From the NCBI GenBank assembly GCA_963676875.1, contig OY781436.1, positions 1,612,001-1,676,000 of the forward strand: DNA of 64,000 nucleotides, written 5' to 3'. Made by a program: the position numbers and the translations under genes. This document shows, piece after piece, positions 26,031 through 34,551 of this stretch (position 1 is its first letter; every line of letters begins with the position of its first letter). This stretch comes from UBA6244 sp963676875. Its GTDB lineage: Bacteria > Bacteroidota > Bacteroidia > Bacteroidales > F082. The notes under the pieces are model-generated. The model made no database searches. It saw only the letters and a program-made list of their open reading frames with translations, and was not told where the DNA came from.

Positions 26031-26038
26031 CAAAACTA
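26031..26038 (-). promoter_or_regulatory. candidate -7 box of cassette B
   Basis: The minus strand reads TAGTTTTG, identical to the box at 32653-32660 and at the same distance from the inverted-repeat leader. Confidence 0.5.
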
Positions 26039-26194
26039 CAAAAAATAATTTGAGCTATGTAAACTTAAAATTATCTTAAAGTTAAGCTATTTTCTGAAAG
26101 CCCCACGACCATAGGCGACCTATCCGAAAATGAGGTATGAATAATATTTTGGTGGATGGTTTTTCTCGTAAGATTTGGCAAAATCACCAAAACA

Positions 26195-26228
26195 AAAAAG
26201 CAGGAGCGTATCACAACTCCTGCTTTTT
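26195..26228 (-). terminator. terminator of the endonuclease/giant C operon
   Basis: AAAAAGCAGGAG (26195-26206) / CTCCTGCTTTTT (26217-26228), perfect 12 bp arms, ~45 bp beyond the giant C stop. The arms match the hairpin at 38768-38800. Confidence 0.8.
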
Positions 26229-26274
26229 AAATAGACATTTCCGCTAACGGATGAAATACACCCCTTGCAAAACA

Positions 26275-29200
26275 CTAATTGCCCGAGGTTCCTGTTAGTG
26301 TTAAGGTGGTGTTATTAAGCCACATATCGGCCTCACCGCATGTGGGCAAAATTTCCAACCTGAGGTTTTTGCAGGTGGCAGGTGATATAACTATTGGAAA
26401 GTCTGCAGCACAAGCATTAATCAATGCGTTCACCGTGCCATCGGGGACTTGCACATCCCAGTTGCCGGCAGTATGCCAGTCGTCATTAGTGGCACCGGTC
26501 CAACCCGTACCAAAGACCCCCAGGTTGAAGAAATGATCCTGCGCAAACACCACCCATTCTGAACTGGCAGCATCTGTTCCAATGGAAGTGGCCCAATCGG
26601 GATTTCCGGCGGTGATGGTAGGTTTTCTCACAAGGGAGTGGTCAGCCGTAGCATTGATAACCCCGGCCACATCCCATCCTGTTCCCGGATCGTTTCCAAT
26701 AATGCCCACCACATCAACCAACTCATCCTGATAATATAGCCCGATGGCATCATTACCATTGTATGTCGCTACCCCGGAGACAACTTGTCCTTTTTCGACT
26801 ACGGTGGATACGCCGGAAGAATTGTACAGAATATATGTGTGGCCACTTTTCAGCATGCCTGAACCTGTCCATGTGGTGGTGGGAGAAGATGCGGCAGCTC
26901 CATTGGAAAAAAGTTTCACCGTAATATCCGACAAATCGATATCGGAGGCATCACCGTTATATATTTCAATGGCTTTGTTGAAACTACTACCTTCCACATA
27001 TTCCGAAATGAACACGTTGGGTGCGCTAACGGCAGCTCCTGTGGCAGCCTCATCCTCAGGCACGGTTTCATCTGTTTTGTAGTTGACTGTGGTGCCTGTA
27101 CCATTGTAGGCATAAATTTTAAAATAATAGGTAGTGGAAGGAGTTAGTCCGGTAAACAGACAGGACCCGACACCTTGGCTAACATTTTTTGTCAGGGTCG
27201 CATCTGGTTCGAAAATGCCATCGATGGGAACCACGATATCGCCATAGGATACGACACTTGCTTTGATCAGATAGGCTTCGGCATCCGAATCGGTCCAGGT
27301 TACCAAAATGGAAGTGGACGAATAGGTGCTGGCGGCAAACCCACTTGCGTGATTGGATGGTTGCAGGGAAAGCGTGGTGGCTGTGGCGCTTAAACCAACG
27401 GAGTAAAAATTGCCATCGTAGGAATAGGCCATATAATAAACCGTTTCCTGTGGTGAAAGACCCGTGTGGGCCTGGGGTGAAGTACTTCCAGAATACAAAA
27501 CGGTACCTCCTGCAAAGGGTTGTCCTACAGCCGGTGGCGTTCCTGATGGGGCAGAAAAAGTTCCGGTGGCATTGTAAACAATCACCACATCATCAGAAGC
27601 CAGGTTTTGAACAAAACTCAGGTCGATTTGGGAGGCAGAAACAGCCGAAGCGGTGAACGACTGGGGATCTTCCACCTGAACTTCATGTAGATCAATGTTG
27701 TCGATTTGCCATAAAGCAGCGGTACCACTCTCCGTTCCTGATGACGTGTAGTGGAAAGCAAACTGGATGGTAGTACCTGTGATACCCGATACATCGATGT
27801 TTCCCGAAGACGTCCATGCCATGCCATTTTCAGGACACCAGGTTGCCGTTAGGTTGTTCCAGGTGGTGGTGGTAGGATCGCCCGTATAGCTATCTGTATA
27901 TAGCAATTCGATGGGAGGATAGGTGGCATCTATGTCCTGATTATAACTGTCGAAGTGCAATATTTCATCCGCATAGTTATCCATGTTGAAGATGGGAGAA
28001 ATCAGGTAATCGTCGGAGGCCACATCTCCGGCATATCCATTCACGGCCATGTAGCCCGAACCACAGGCCCAATCCTGATCGCTGGCAACACTTACGGATG
28101 TCCATAATTGAGTTCCGCAATCGGCAAAATTCTCAGCATAGGGCAAAGTTGCCGAAGGCATGAGGGTGGTTGCAGTTGTTGACGGAACTGTGGGATCGGT
28201 GAGGTAGTTCACCGTGTTTCCGGTTCCGTTGTAAGGATATATTTTAAAAACGTAAGTCGTGGAAAAATCAAGTCCCGTAAAGGTACAAGCTTGTGTTCCC
28301 GCGGCTATGTTGAGTGCGAGTGCGCCATCGGCCTCAAAGGTTCCGTCCACGGGATCGGTGATGGTTCCGCCGGTTGCAACTCCCTTGATCAGGTAATAAT
28401 CTGCGTCGGAGTCGGTCCAGGAAAGGGGGATGGTACCGGTGGTCGTGGTGCCGGCCATAAAATTCAACACATGTGCCAAGGGTTGTGTGGCGAGGTCGCT
28501 AACGGTGTAGCTAAGTTCGTCAGAAGTAGCATCCTCCAAGTCATCATTCATTGCATAAACCTCATAATAAACAGTGGTGCCATTCGCCTGAACAGGGATA
28601 TCTGTATCAGTGGTGTAAGTTGATCCGGAGGTCAGCGACATGTTGATGGTGTTTGTGAGCGAGCCGGAGGTAGTTCCCCAGTGCAATTCAACACCAAAAA
28701 TGTTCACATCATCGGTTACATCTGCCGAAACAGAAACCGTTTGAGATGAGTTGGGCAGCACAGGCGTGTGTACAATGTTAGCAATAAGTAATGGCGGTGT
28801 AAAATACTGGTTGAAGTTGAGTGCGCCATGAGTTTCTGCCAAAGGTGTTTGCCAGGTAAACTCACCGTAAGTGCTTCCCACGCCACCCAGTTGCAAGGAT
28901 TCTCCCACAGCGGTGGACGATGATTCGGTTACACCTATATCGGTGGATGTCAGGCCATAGGCAGGACCATCCACGGCAGTAAACGAACCCTCATAGCTTA
29001 AAAACTGATCGGTAATCACAGTGCCCTGATAAGAAAGAGCCATACCATCAGGATCTCCGTTTTCGATACCATTCACGGGGAAATAGTAGTAATAGAAAGT
29101 AAAACCATCGGTGGTGTTTCCTTCAGTAAAATCATTGAGGGTTTTTTGGTTATACAAACCTCCATTATGGCCCGAATACAGGGTAATCTGAAAATCAGAT

Positions 29201-31275
29201 AAATCAAAAGAACCGGCATTTTCAATTACCACCTCAATAAATTCATCCACATCCGTTGCCACATTATCATAGTGGAATTCGTTGATCCATGCGTTGAGGG
29301 GTACACTTTCGGTAACGGTATAGCTTTGTTCAGCCGAAGTCGTTTCATCAGCATCATCGTCCAGGGCATAGATTTCGTAATATACGGTGGTGCCATTGGA
29401 TTGGGTGGGTATGGTGGCTTGATACGTATTGCCGGAAGTATTGGTCATGGTAATATTGTTGGCTAAACTCCCCGAGGTCGTGCCCCAATACAATTCAACC
29501 CCTGAAACGGTTCCATCCGAATCGGTTACCTCTGCTGATACCAATACGGTTTCGGTGGGTTGGGGTATGGAGGGGGTATGTGTGATATTGGAGATAACGG
29601 GTGGGAGGTTGCCTCCACCGGCATATCCTGTCCAGGTGATATTGTCGATGGCCACCTGACCACCAGTAGGTGAAGTATTTTGTTGAAATTTAATCACAAA
29701 ATCTCCTGACACGTTAACTGTAATGTTGCCGGAATTTTTAATAGTTCCTTGCTCACCACTGGATGTAACAGTGCCAACAACCATACCATTTACCAAAACA
29801 TCAAGATTGACATTGGTAGAAAAAGCTTGCATATAATCGAAACTTAAAGTTCCGACACCGTTATTAATAGTTCCTGAATAAACATTGGATGAGGTAGCAT
29901 TTTTTAAACATGGGGTTTCGTTTGTAATTTCCTGATCGCCTCTACAATCATTATAAGTCCAGGTTGAACCATCCTGGCCGGTGAAGGTTCCGTCCACATA
30001 AGCGGTTCCTGTTTCCGAAAAATTAGAGAAATCTTCCATACCACCTTCCAAGCCATCGGTAATATTTCCGTTGCATGTTACGGTCTCCTCGGTTGTTCCG
30101 GAGGTGACAGTGATATCTTCGTTATCGTAACTTCCGGCAGTTAATCCTGATTTCAGGCGGACATAAATTGTTGTGGTAGATACTGTACCACTTCCATCTT
30201 TTGCAAGTGTAATCGGGCTGGAATATCCACTTCCAGATGTTTCTGAAATTTCGTAGTTGGTTGAAGCTGCAATGGAAATATCATTGGTAAGGTTGCTTCC
30301 TTCCACTGTAAATGTTTGTTCCGTTGAAGGGCCGTTTCCAACTAAATAGGTAAAACCGGATAAGGTGGTATGGCTTAGGGTGATGGTTGGGGGCGGTGGG
30401 GCTGTTACACTCCCACTACAAGTTACCGTTTTGGGATCGGCATCGACAGAAGTGGCTGTAATATTCTCGGCGTTATAATCCCCGATTGATAGTCCGGCTT
30501 TGAGACGGACATAAACCGTTTGAGGTGTGTTAACTTCGGCGGGTGTATAAGTTAACGAAGTTGTGTAACCTGAACCTGATGATTTTGATATTTCATAATT
30601 TGTAGAGGCTGCTAATGAGAGGTTATTTGTAAGATTACTCCCTTCAACAGTAAAAGTTTGTTCAGTTGATGGTCCATTACCAACAGTATATGAAAATCCT
30701 GAAAGAGTGGTGGGATTTAACGTAATAGTTGGTGTGGTGGAAGAAACATGAAGAAAAGAAAATGCATCCCAATATACGGTTGCTGAACTATAGGTTCGTA
30801 CTTCAAAATAAAAATTATCTGCAGTTGCAGGAGCTGTGAGGGTAACTGTGTAGGATGACCAAACTCCACCATTATTATCAAGGTATAAGTTATTTGGCCC
30901 TCTTAGTTCCGCTGCATGATCATTTAAATTTGTTGATCCGTTTTTCCAATAACTCCAAATTCTGGCATCAGTACCATCTCCTGCTGTTACTTTATACCAT
31001 AAAGTCAATGTGTATTCATCACCGGCTATTATTCCGGAGATTGTTTGACCTAAGTCCTTTGTCCCTCCAACATGTTTTGCTGAGTAGGTTCCTTCATAAA
31101 CTAAGTTAGCAGTTGCTTCCTGAGTGATGGATTCAACATGCGTCCAACTCGTAGGATTATTGGCATCATCCCAACTTTCAAAGGTTCCATTAAGTAAGAC
31201 TTCCTGACCTGAGACTTTTCCACCCACCACCAGCACAACAGCCAGCATGAGGGTCATCAATAAATTTTTTTTCAT
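26275..31275 (-). CDS. giant modular surface protein C, lacks a T9SS sorting domain (1666 aa)
   Basis: ATG at 31275 begins the signal peptide (MKKNLLMTLMLAVVLVVGGK); a longer in-frame start at 31302 is less likely. Order: a carbohydrate-binding-like beta domain (~25-175), two tandem copies of a module with STEQTFTVEGSNLTN (~182 and ~297), a jelly-roll-like domain, an Ig-like set (~561), a lamin-tail domain (WINEFHYDN, ~663), FN3, choice-of-anchor J (~1041), FN3 repeats, a second lamin-tail (NVFISEYVEGSSFNKAIEIY, ~1418) and a WTGATNDDW module (~1588). It then stops at LTLTGTSGN, exactly where protein E continues into TTIVQRY and the sorting domain. Probably truncated by a 3' deletion, so T9SS anchoring should be lost; no small partner gene follows. 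Confidence 0.88.
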   Translation of the reverse strand: MKKNLLMTLMLAVVLVVGGKVSGQEVLLNGTFESWDDANNPTSWTHVESITQEATANLVYEGTYSAKHVGGTKDLGQTISGIIAGDEYTLTLWYKVTAGDGTDARIWSYWKNGSTNLNDHAAELRGPNNLYLDNNGGVWSSYTVTLTAPATADNFYFEVRTYSSATVYWDAFSFLHVSSTTPTITLNPTTLSGFSYTVGNGPSTEQTFTVEGSNLTNNLSLAASTNYEISKSSGSGYTTSLTYTPAEVNTPQTVYVRLKAGLSIGDYNAENITATSVDADPKTVTCSGSVTAPPPPTITLSHTTLSGFTYLVGNGPSTEQTFTVEGSNLTNDISIAASTNYEISETSGSGYSSPITLAKDGSGTVSTTTIYVRLKSGLTAGSYDNEDITVTSGTTEETVTCNGNITDGLEGGMEDFSNFSETGTAYVDGTFTGQDGSTWTYNDCRGDQEITNETPCLKNATSSNVYSGTINNGVGTLSFDYMQAFSTNVNLDVLVNGMVVGTVTSSGEQGTIKNSGNITVNVSGDFVIKFQQNTSPTGGQVAIDNITWTGYAGGGNLPPVISNITHTPSIPQPTETVLVSAEVTDSDGTVSGVELYWGTTSGSLANNITMTNTSGNTYQATIPTQSNGTTVYYEIYALDDDADETTSAEQSYTVTESVPLNAWINEFHYDNVATDVDEFIEVVIENAGSFDLSDFQITLYSGHNGGLYNQKTLNDFTEGNTTDGFTFYYYYFPVNGIENGDPDGMALSYQGTVITDQFLSYEGSFTAVDGPAYGLTSTDIGVTESSSTAVGESLQLGGVGSTYGEFTWQTPLAETHGALNFNQYFTPPLLIANIVHTPVLPNSSQTVSVSADVTDDVNIFGVELHWGTTSGSLTNTINMSLTSGSTYTTDTDIPVQANGTTVYYEVYAMNDDLEDATSDELSYTVSDLATQPLAHVLNFMAGTTTTGTIPLSWTDSDADYYLIKGVATGGTITDPVDGTFEADGALALNIAAGTQACTFTGLDFSTTYVFKIYPYNGTGNTVNYLTDPTVPSTTATTLMPSATLPYAENFADCGTQLWTSVSVASDQDWACGSGYMAVNGYAGDVASDDYLISPIFNMDNYADEILHFDSYNQDIDATYPPIELLYTDSYTGDPTTTTWNNLTATWCPENGMAWTSSGNIDVSGITGTTIQFAFHYTSSGTESGTAALWQIDNIDLHEVQVEDPQSFTASAVSASQIDLSFVQNLASDDVVIVYNATGTFSAPSGTPPAVGQPFAGGTVLYSGSTSPQAHTGLSPQETVYYMAYSYDGNFYSVGLSATATTLSLQPSNHASGFAASTYSSTSILVTWTDSDAEAYLIKASVVSYGDIVVPIDGIFEPDATLTKNVSQGVGSCLFTGLTPSTTYYFKIYAYNGTGTTVNYKTDETVPEDEAATGAAVSAPNVFISEYVEGSSFNKAIEIYNGDASDIDLSDITVKLFSNGAAASSPTTTWTGSGMLKSGHTYILYNSSGVSTVVEKGQVVSGVATYNGNDAIGLYYQDELVDVVGIIGNDPGTGWDVAGVINATADHSLVRKPTITAGNPDWATSIGTDAASSEWVVFAQDHFFNLGVFGTGWTGATNDDWHTAGNWDVQVPDGTVNALINACAADFPIVISPATCKNLRLEILPTCGEADMWLNNTTLTLTGTSGN

Positions 31276-31341
31276 TTTAAAAGGGTTTATGGTTATTATC
31301 ATTATTAGCAGTTAATATGTACGCAATGGCTTATTTATTAA

Positions 31342-32544
31342 TTAATTGGCCACCAGACTTATTTGCGGTATGTCACCATCGAGTTTATAGTCGATTTCGG
31401 TACCGCTTCCTCCGTAAGCAAATATTTTAAAATAATAAGTGGTACCTGAATTCAGACCGTGGAAGGTGGCCGTTTGCACCCCATAGCTTATGTTTTGGTT
31501 AAAGAAATCGTCGGCAATCACTATTCCGTCCACGGGATTGGGGATGTCATGAAAGCCTGTGGCACTCATTCGGATGAGGTATCCTTCCGGCAAGGTAGTT
31601 CCGGTGGCATCGATCCATTGGAGCACGATACTATGTGCCGAAAAATCGGTGGCATGGTACAAGGGTTCGGGAGCCAGCCCATCGCCCCACACCAATTCCA
31701 CATACTCCGGATGGTCGATATAGGGATTGCGGTTGTGTTGAATACCGTAGATGGCTTCGTTGCGGTCGATTTCCTTTTGATCTACGGGGTCGTCATGGTG
31801 CCATTCCATGAGCATGTTCAAAAACCACTCTTCGTATGCGGGATAAGAGGTGCCATCGAGGACGGCATCGCCATTTGGTTCATAATTTTCCCAACCGGCG
31901 ATTACGTCGGCATATCGGGTGGCCATATAAAAATAGCTGCGGGCAAAATCGCCTTTATACGCGTCGATGGGTTCGAAAACGGTTCCGGTATAACCGGGAT
32001 AGTTGCATGTACCCAACTTACTGCCGTTGGTTGAAGTCCATGAGGCTGTTCCCACTTCTCCATAAGGATAATTGCCTCGCTGGCCATTCACTTTGCCATC
32101 GGTGGGCACCAGGTGAAACAAATCGGTGTACATGGGCGATGCATCATTGAACCAGCTTTTGGGAAAGGAATGTTCACGATTGTAGCAATCGCCCTCATTG
32201 GAATAATTACCACATTGATCAGTAATAAATTCAAACTCGTATGCCGGCGTTCCACCCGGCACATCTGAATACATGTCCCAAACCTTGCCATTGGATTTAT
32301 CGTCGGTGGTTTGAAAATCTGTCCAAAGATTATCATAGGTGCGTACCGTGTGATTGTCGATGATGTTGTGCAAAGCCACCTGCAGGTCTTCTCCCGAAAG
32401 CCCGTTGGCACCATCATAATATCCCGCCGGTTGAGCCAGCAAGGAAATGGGTAACATAAAAAACAAAAAAGCAACTACTGTTGCCATGTGTGATCGGTTT
32501 TCCAATTCAAAAAACGACCACATGCATAGGAAAAATCTGCGCAT
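31342..32544 (-). CDS. secreted endonuclease I with FN3-like domain (operon with giant C)
   Basis: A 400-residue protein with a signal peptide (MLPISLLAQ). Residues ~40-290 match the EndA/NucM endonuclease I family: AGYYDGANGLSGEDLQVALH opens the domain, NREHSFPKSWF carries the catalytic His, and HNRNPYIDHPEYVE is the conserved C-terminal block. A C-terminal ~95-residue FN3-like domain (WIDATGTTLPEGYLIRMSAT) matches repeats in the giant proteins. It would be a periplasmic or extracellular non-specific DNase. The giant C gene starts 66 bp downstream. The start may instead be Met20 (position 32487), which gives a more ordinary signal peptide. No T9SS domain. Confidence 0.9.
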   Translation of the reverse strand: MRRFFLCMWSFFELENRSHMATVVAFLFFMLPISLLAQPAGYYDGANGLSGEDLQVALHNIIDNHTVRTYDNLWTDFQTTDDKSNGKVWDMYSDVPGGTPAYEFEFITDQCGNYSNEGDCYNREHSFPKSWFNDASPMYTDLFHLVPTDGKVNGQRGNYPYGEVGTASWTSTNGSKLGTCNYPGYTGTVFEPIDAYKGDFARSYFYMATRYADVIAGWENYEPNGDAVLDGTSYPAYEEWFLNMLMEWHHDDPVDQKEIDRNEAIYGIQHNRNPYIDHPEYVELVWGDGLAPEPLYHATDFSAHSIVLQWIDATGTTLPEGYLIRMSATGFHDIPNPVDGIVIADDFFNQNISYGVQTATFHGLNSGTTYYFKIFAYGGSGTEIDYKLDGDIPQISLVAN

Positions 32545-32597
32545 ATCTTCTCAGCTTGGTAGTGATAAACAACAATAAAAAAATGTGATTTTTTTAA

Positions 32598-32634
32598 TTG
32601 GGTATGCAACAACACACAGAGATGTAATACCCAA
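32598..32634 (-). promoter_or_regulatory. conserved 37 bp inverted-repeat leader, copy 2
   Basis: TTGGGTAT (32598-32605) and ATACCCAA (32627-32634); the interior is similar to copy 1 (CAACA, GTAAT conserved). It sits between the TAGTTTTG box at 32653-32660 and the endonuclease start. Confidence 0.6.
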
Positions 32635-32652
32635 CACCTGTTTGTGAGGGAG

Positions 32653-32660
32653 CAAAACTA
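32653..32660 (-). promoter_or_regulatory. candidate -7 box of the endonuclease/giant C operon
   Basis: The minus strand reads TAGTTTTG, the same octamer and spacing to the inverted-repeat leader as for cassette B. Confidence 0.5.
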
Positions 32661-32717
32661 AAAAATAAATGCTTTCGGATGAGTGGTTTATGATTATTTT
32701 AGTGTTAAATCATAGAT

Positions 32718-32877
32718 GAATTCAATGGATCAGTGGATCAGTAAGGGGTTTAGGGGTTCAAGGGTTCAAGGGTTCAAGGGTTCAAAGGTTCAAGAGTTCA
32801 AGGGTTCAATGGATCAGGGGATCAGGGGATCAGGGGATCAATGGATCAGGGGATCAGATGTTCAAGGGTTCAAGGGG
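32718..32877. repeat. 8 bp tandem array, GGGTTCAA/GGGATCAG family, copy 1
   Basis: About 18 imperfect 8 bp units: GGGTTCAA repeated, then GGGATCAG/TGGATCAG variants, then GGGTTCAA again, with one short interruption near 32741. An ORF through it is only repeat translation. The array lies in the divergent spacer between the two endonuclease operons. Confidence 0.85.
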
Positions 32878-32880
32878 GTA

Positions 32881-33128
32881 TGGCCTTATATTATAGTCTT
32901 ATCCACGTCGGCTGGACTGTAGATGTTGAAATCCTGAAGGGATTATATGTGTATAGATAGAATTGGCACAATAAATAATGCGACCCCGTCGGGGTCGAAC
33001 AATATATTCCTCAAGTGCTGGATTCCTGTTTCCTTCCGCCCGGGAATAAATTCCGGGGCTAATTGTCCTACGTACCTACGGTACTTTTGGCTCTATCCGC
33101 CTAACTTCCGACTTCGGACTTCCGACTT
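32881..33128. repeat. 240 bp direct repeat, copy 1
   Basis: About 90% identical by eye to 43951-44195, in the same orientation and each preceded by an 8 bp array. It contains the palindrome CGACCCC-GTC-GGGGTCG (32981-32997), the segments CCCGGGAATAAATTCCGGGG-like and TACGTACCTACGGTAC, and ends in CTTCCGACTTCGG repeats. It looks like a composite REP-type element with no ORF. Confidence 0.85.
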
Positions 33129-33189
33129 AAGGCACGCCCAAAAACCACCAACATTTGATCGTGTATATGTGTATTTTATGAAAAACTTC

Positions 33190-33197
33190 TATATTTG
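33190..33197 (+). promoter_or_regulatory. candidate -7 box of the plus-strand endonuclease operon
   Basis: TATATTTG, about 97 bp before the GTG start at 33295. Confidence 0.35.
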
Positions 33198-33294
33198 TCA
33201 TCCCTTTTTTACGGGAACCGGTCTTAGCCCCATTTGAAGGCCTCCCACCGAGAAAGGAAATAATGATGGATTAGCTCATTTAATTGAATTTATT

Positions 33295-34449
33295 GTGAAG
33301 AAATTTTTTGCAACCGGCAAGACGCTCGTCTTGTTGGCAATGCTTTGGAGTGTGGCGGTTACGGCTCAGATTCCTGCCGGGTATTATGATGGTGCTGATG
33401 GACTGAGTGGAGAAGCACTGAAGGCGGCGTTACATACTGCCATTTTAGGACATATCAGGTATCCATATAGTGCTACAGGTACAGATACATGGGATATTCT
33501 AATGGATGCCGATGAGGACCCAAACAACACGGACAACGTGATTCTAATTTACACTAACAGGTCTCAAGCTAAAACTGATAACGCAAGTGTAGGTGGCTAT
33601 ACGGGAAACAGGTGGAATCGTGAACATCTCTGGGCTAAATCACATGGATTTCCCTACATGTCAGACACAGCATATACCGACTGTCACCATTTGAGGGCAT
33701 CTGATGAATCTGTGAATTCGGATAGGAGTAATAAAGATTTTAACGTTGGCGGTGTTCCGGTAGAAGAAGCGCCAGGTTGTTTTGACGATAATGCCAACTC
33801 AAGTTGGGAACCAAGAGATGCAGTAAAGGGAGATATTGCCCGGGCAATCTTCTATATGTCTGTTCGTTATGACCCTGGTTATCACACAGATGGAAGTACA
33901 TATGATTTAGAGTTGGTTGATTATACGGACACGGATCCGGAAAATGACACACTACCACTTTTTGGTAAGCTATCAACCCTAATGGCATGGCATCTTGCTG
34001 ATCCCGTTGATAATGCCGAACGTACCCGAAACGAAGTCATTTATGGATACCAACACAACCGCAACCCCTTTATCGACCATCCCGAATACGTTGATTTAAT
34101 TTGGGGAGATGGCATAGCTGATGAACCCACCAACCATGTGGCTGATTTTTCGGCACACACCATCGTCATCAACTGGACGGATGCCACCGGAGCTACCCTG
34201 CCCGATGGTTATTTGGTGCGCATGAGTGCCACAGGCTTTAATGATATTGTTGCTCCCACGGATGGTGTGGCCGTATCTACCGATTTCAGCAACAAAAACG
34301 TGGCTTATGGTGTGGGCACCTGTACTTTTGGCGGACTCACTCCCGGAACCACCTACTATGTTAAAATATTCAGTTATGCCGGCAGCGGAGCCAACATCGA
34401 CTACAAAACCGACGGCACCATACCTAACATAAGTTTAACAGCAAATTAA
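33295..34449 (+). CDS. secreted endonuclease I with FN3-like domain (operon with giant D)
   Basis: A 384-residue paralogue of the minus-strand endonuclease, sharing AGYYDGADGLSGEALKAALH at the start of the nuclease domain and HNRNPFIDHPEYVDLIWGDG at its end. The catalytic segment is NREHLWAKSHGF with CHHLRA and DRSNKDF downstream, closer to classical EndA/NucM than its partner. The last ~95 residues are an FN3-like domain of the type in the giant proteins. The signal peptide ends AVTAQ. The start is GTG at 33295; no ATG is in a suitable place. The giant D gene begins 102 bp downstream. Secreted DNase activity is likely from the intact motif. Confidence 0.9.
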   Translation: MKKFFATGKTLVLLAMLWSVAVTAQIPAGYYDGADGLSGEALKAALHTAILGHIRYPYSATGTDTWDILMDADEDPNNTDNVILIYTNRSQAKTDNASVGGYTGNRWNREHLWAKSHGFPYMSDTAYTDCHHLRASDESVNSDRSNKDFNVGGVPVEEAPGCFDDNANSSWEPRDAVKGDIARAIFYMSVRYDPGYHTDGSTYDLELVDYTDTDPENDTLPLFGKLSTLMAWHLADPVDNAERTRNEVIYGYQHNRNPFIDHPEYVDLIWGDGIADEPTNHVADFSAHTIVINWTDATGATLPDGYLVRMSATGFNDIVAPTDGVAVSTDFSNKNVAYGVGTCTFGGLTPGTTYYVKIFSYAGSGANIDYKTDGTIPNISLTAN

Positions 34450-34551
34450 CGATCATGTTCTATTATCACGATATTTTTGCTGCTTACCTGTGTAGGTATA
34501 TCATTTGAGCCCAGATAATTGAATCTTAATAACTAATTAATTAATAAAGCT

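Larger units (their letters stand above)
25722..26194. other. intergenic region upstream of cassette B
   Basis: No credible gene in ~470 bp. It holds the promoter and leader noted separately; the rest is AT-rich spacer without recognised elements. Confidence 0.5.

Noticed and set aside
31276..31302. Longer start for giant protein C
   Set aside because: It adds MIITINPFK before the otherwise clean signal peptide; ATG 31275 is preferred.
32718..32877. Possible CRISPR array
   Set aside because: The period is 8 bp with no unique spacers, so it is a simple tandem repeat; no cas gene is nearby.
32716..32922. ORF through the GGGTTCAA/GGGATCAG array (QGFKGS-like repeats)
   Set aside because: It is simply the translation of the 8 bp repeat in one frame, with no signal peptide, family match or conservation between array copies.
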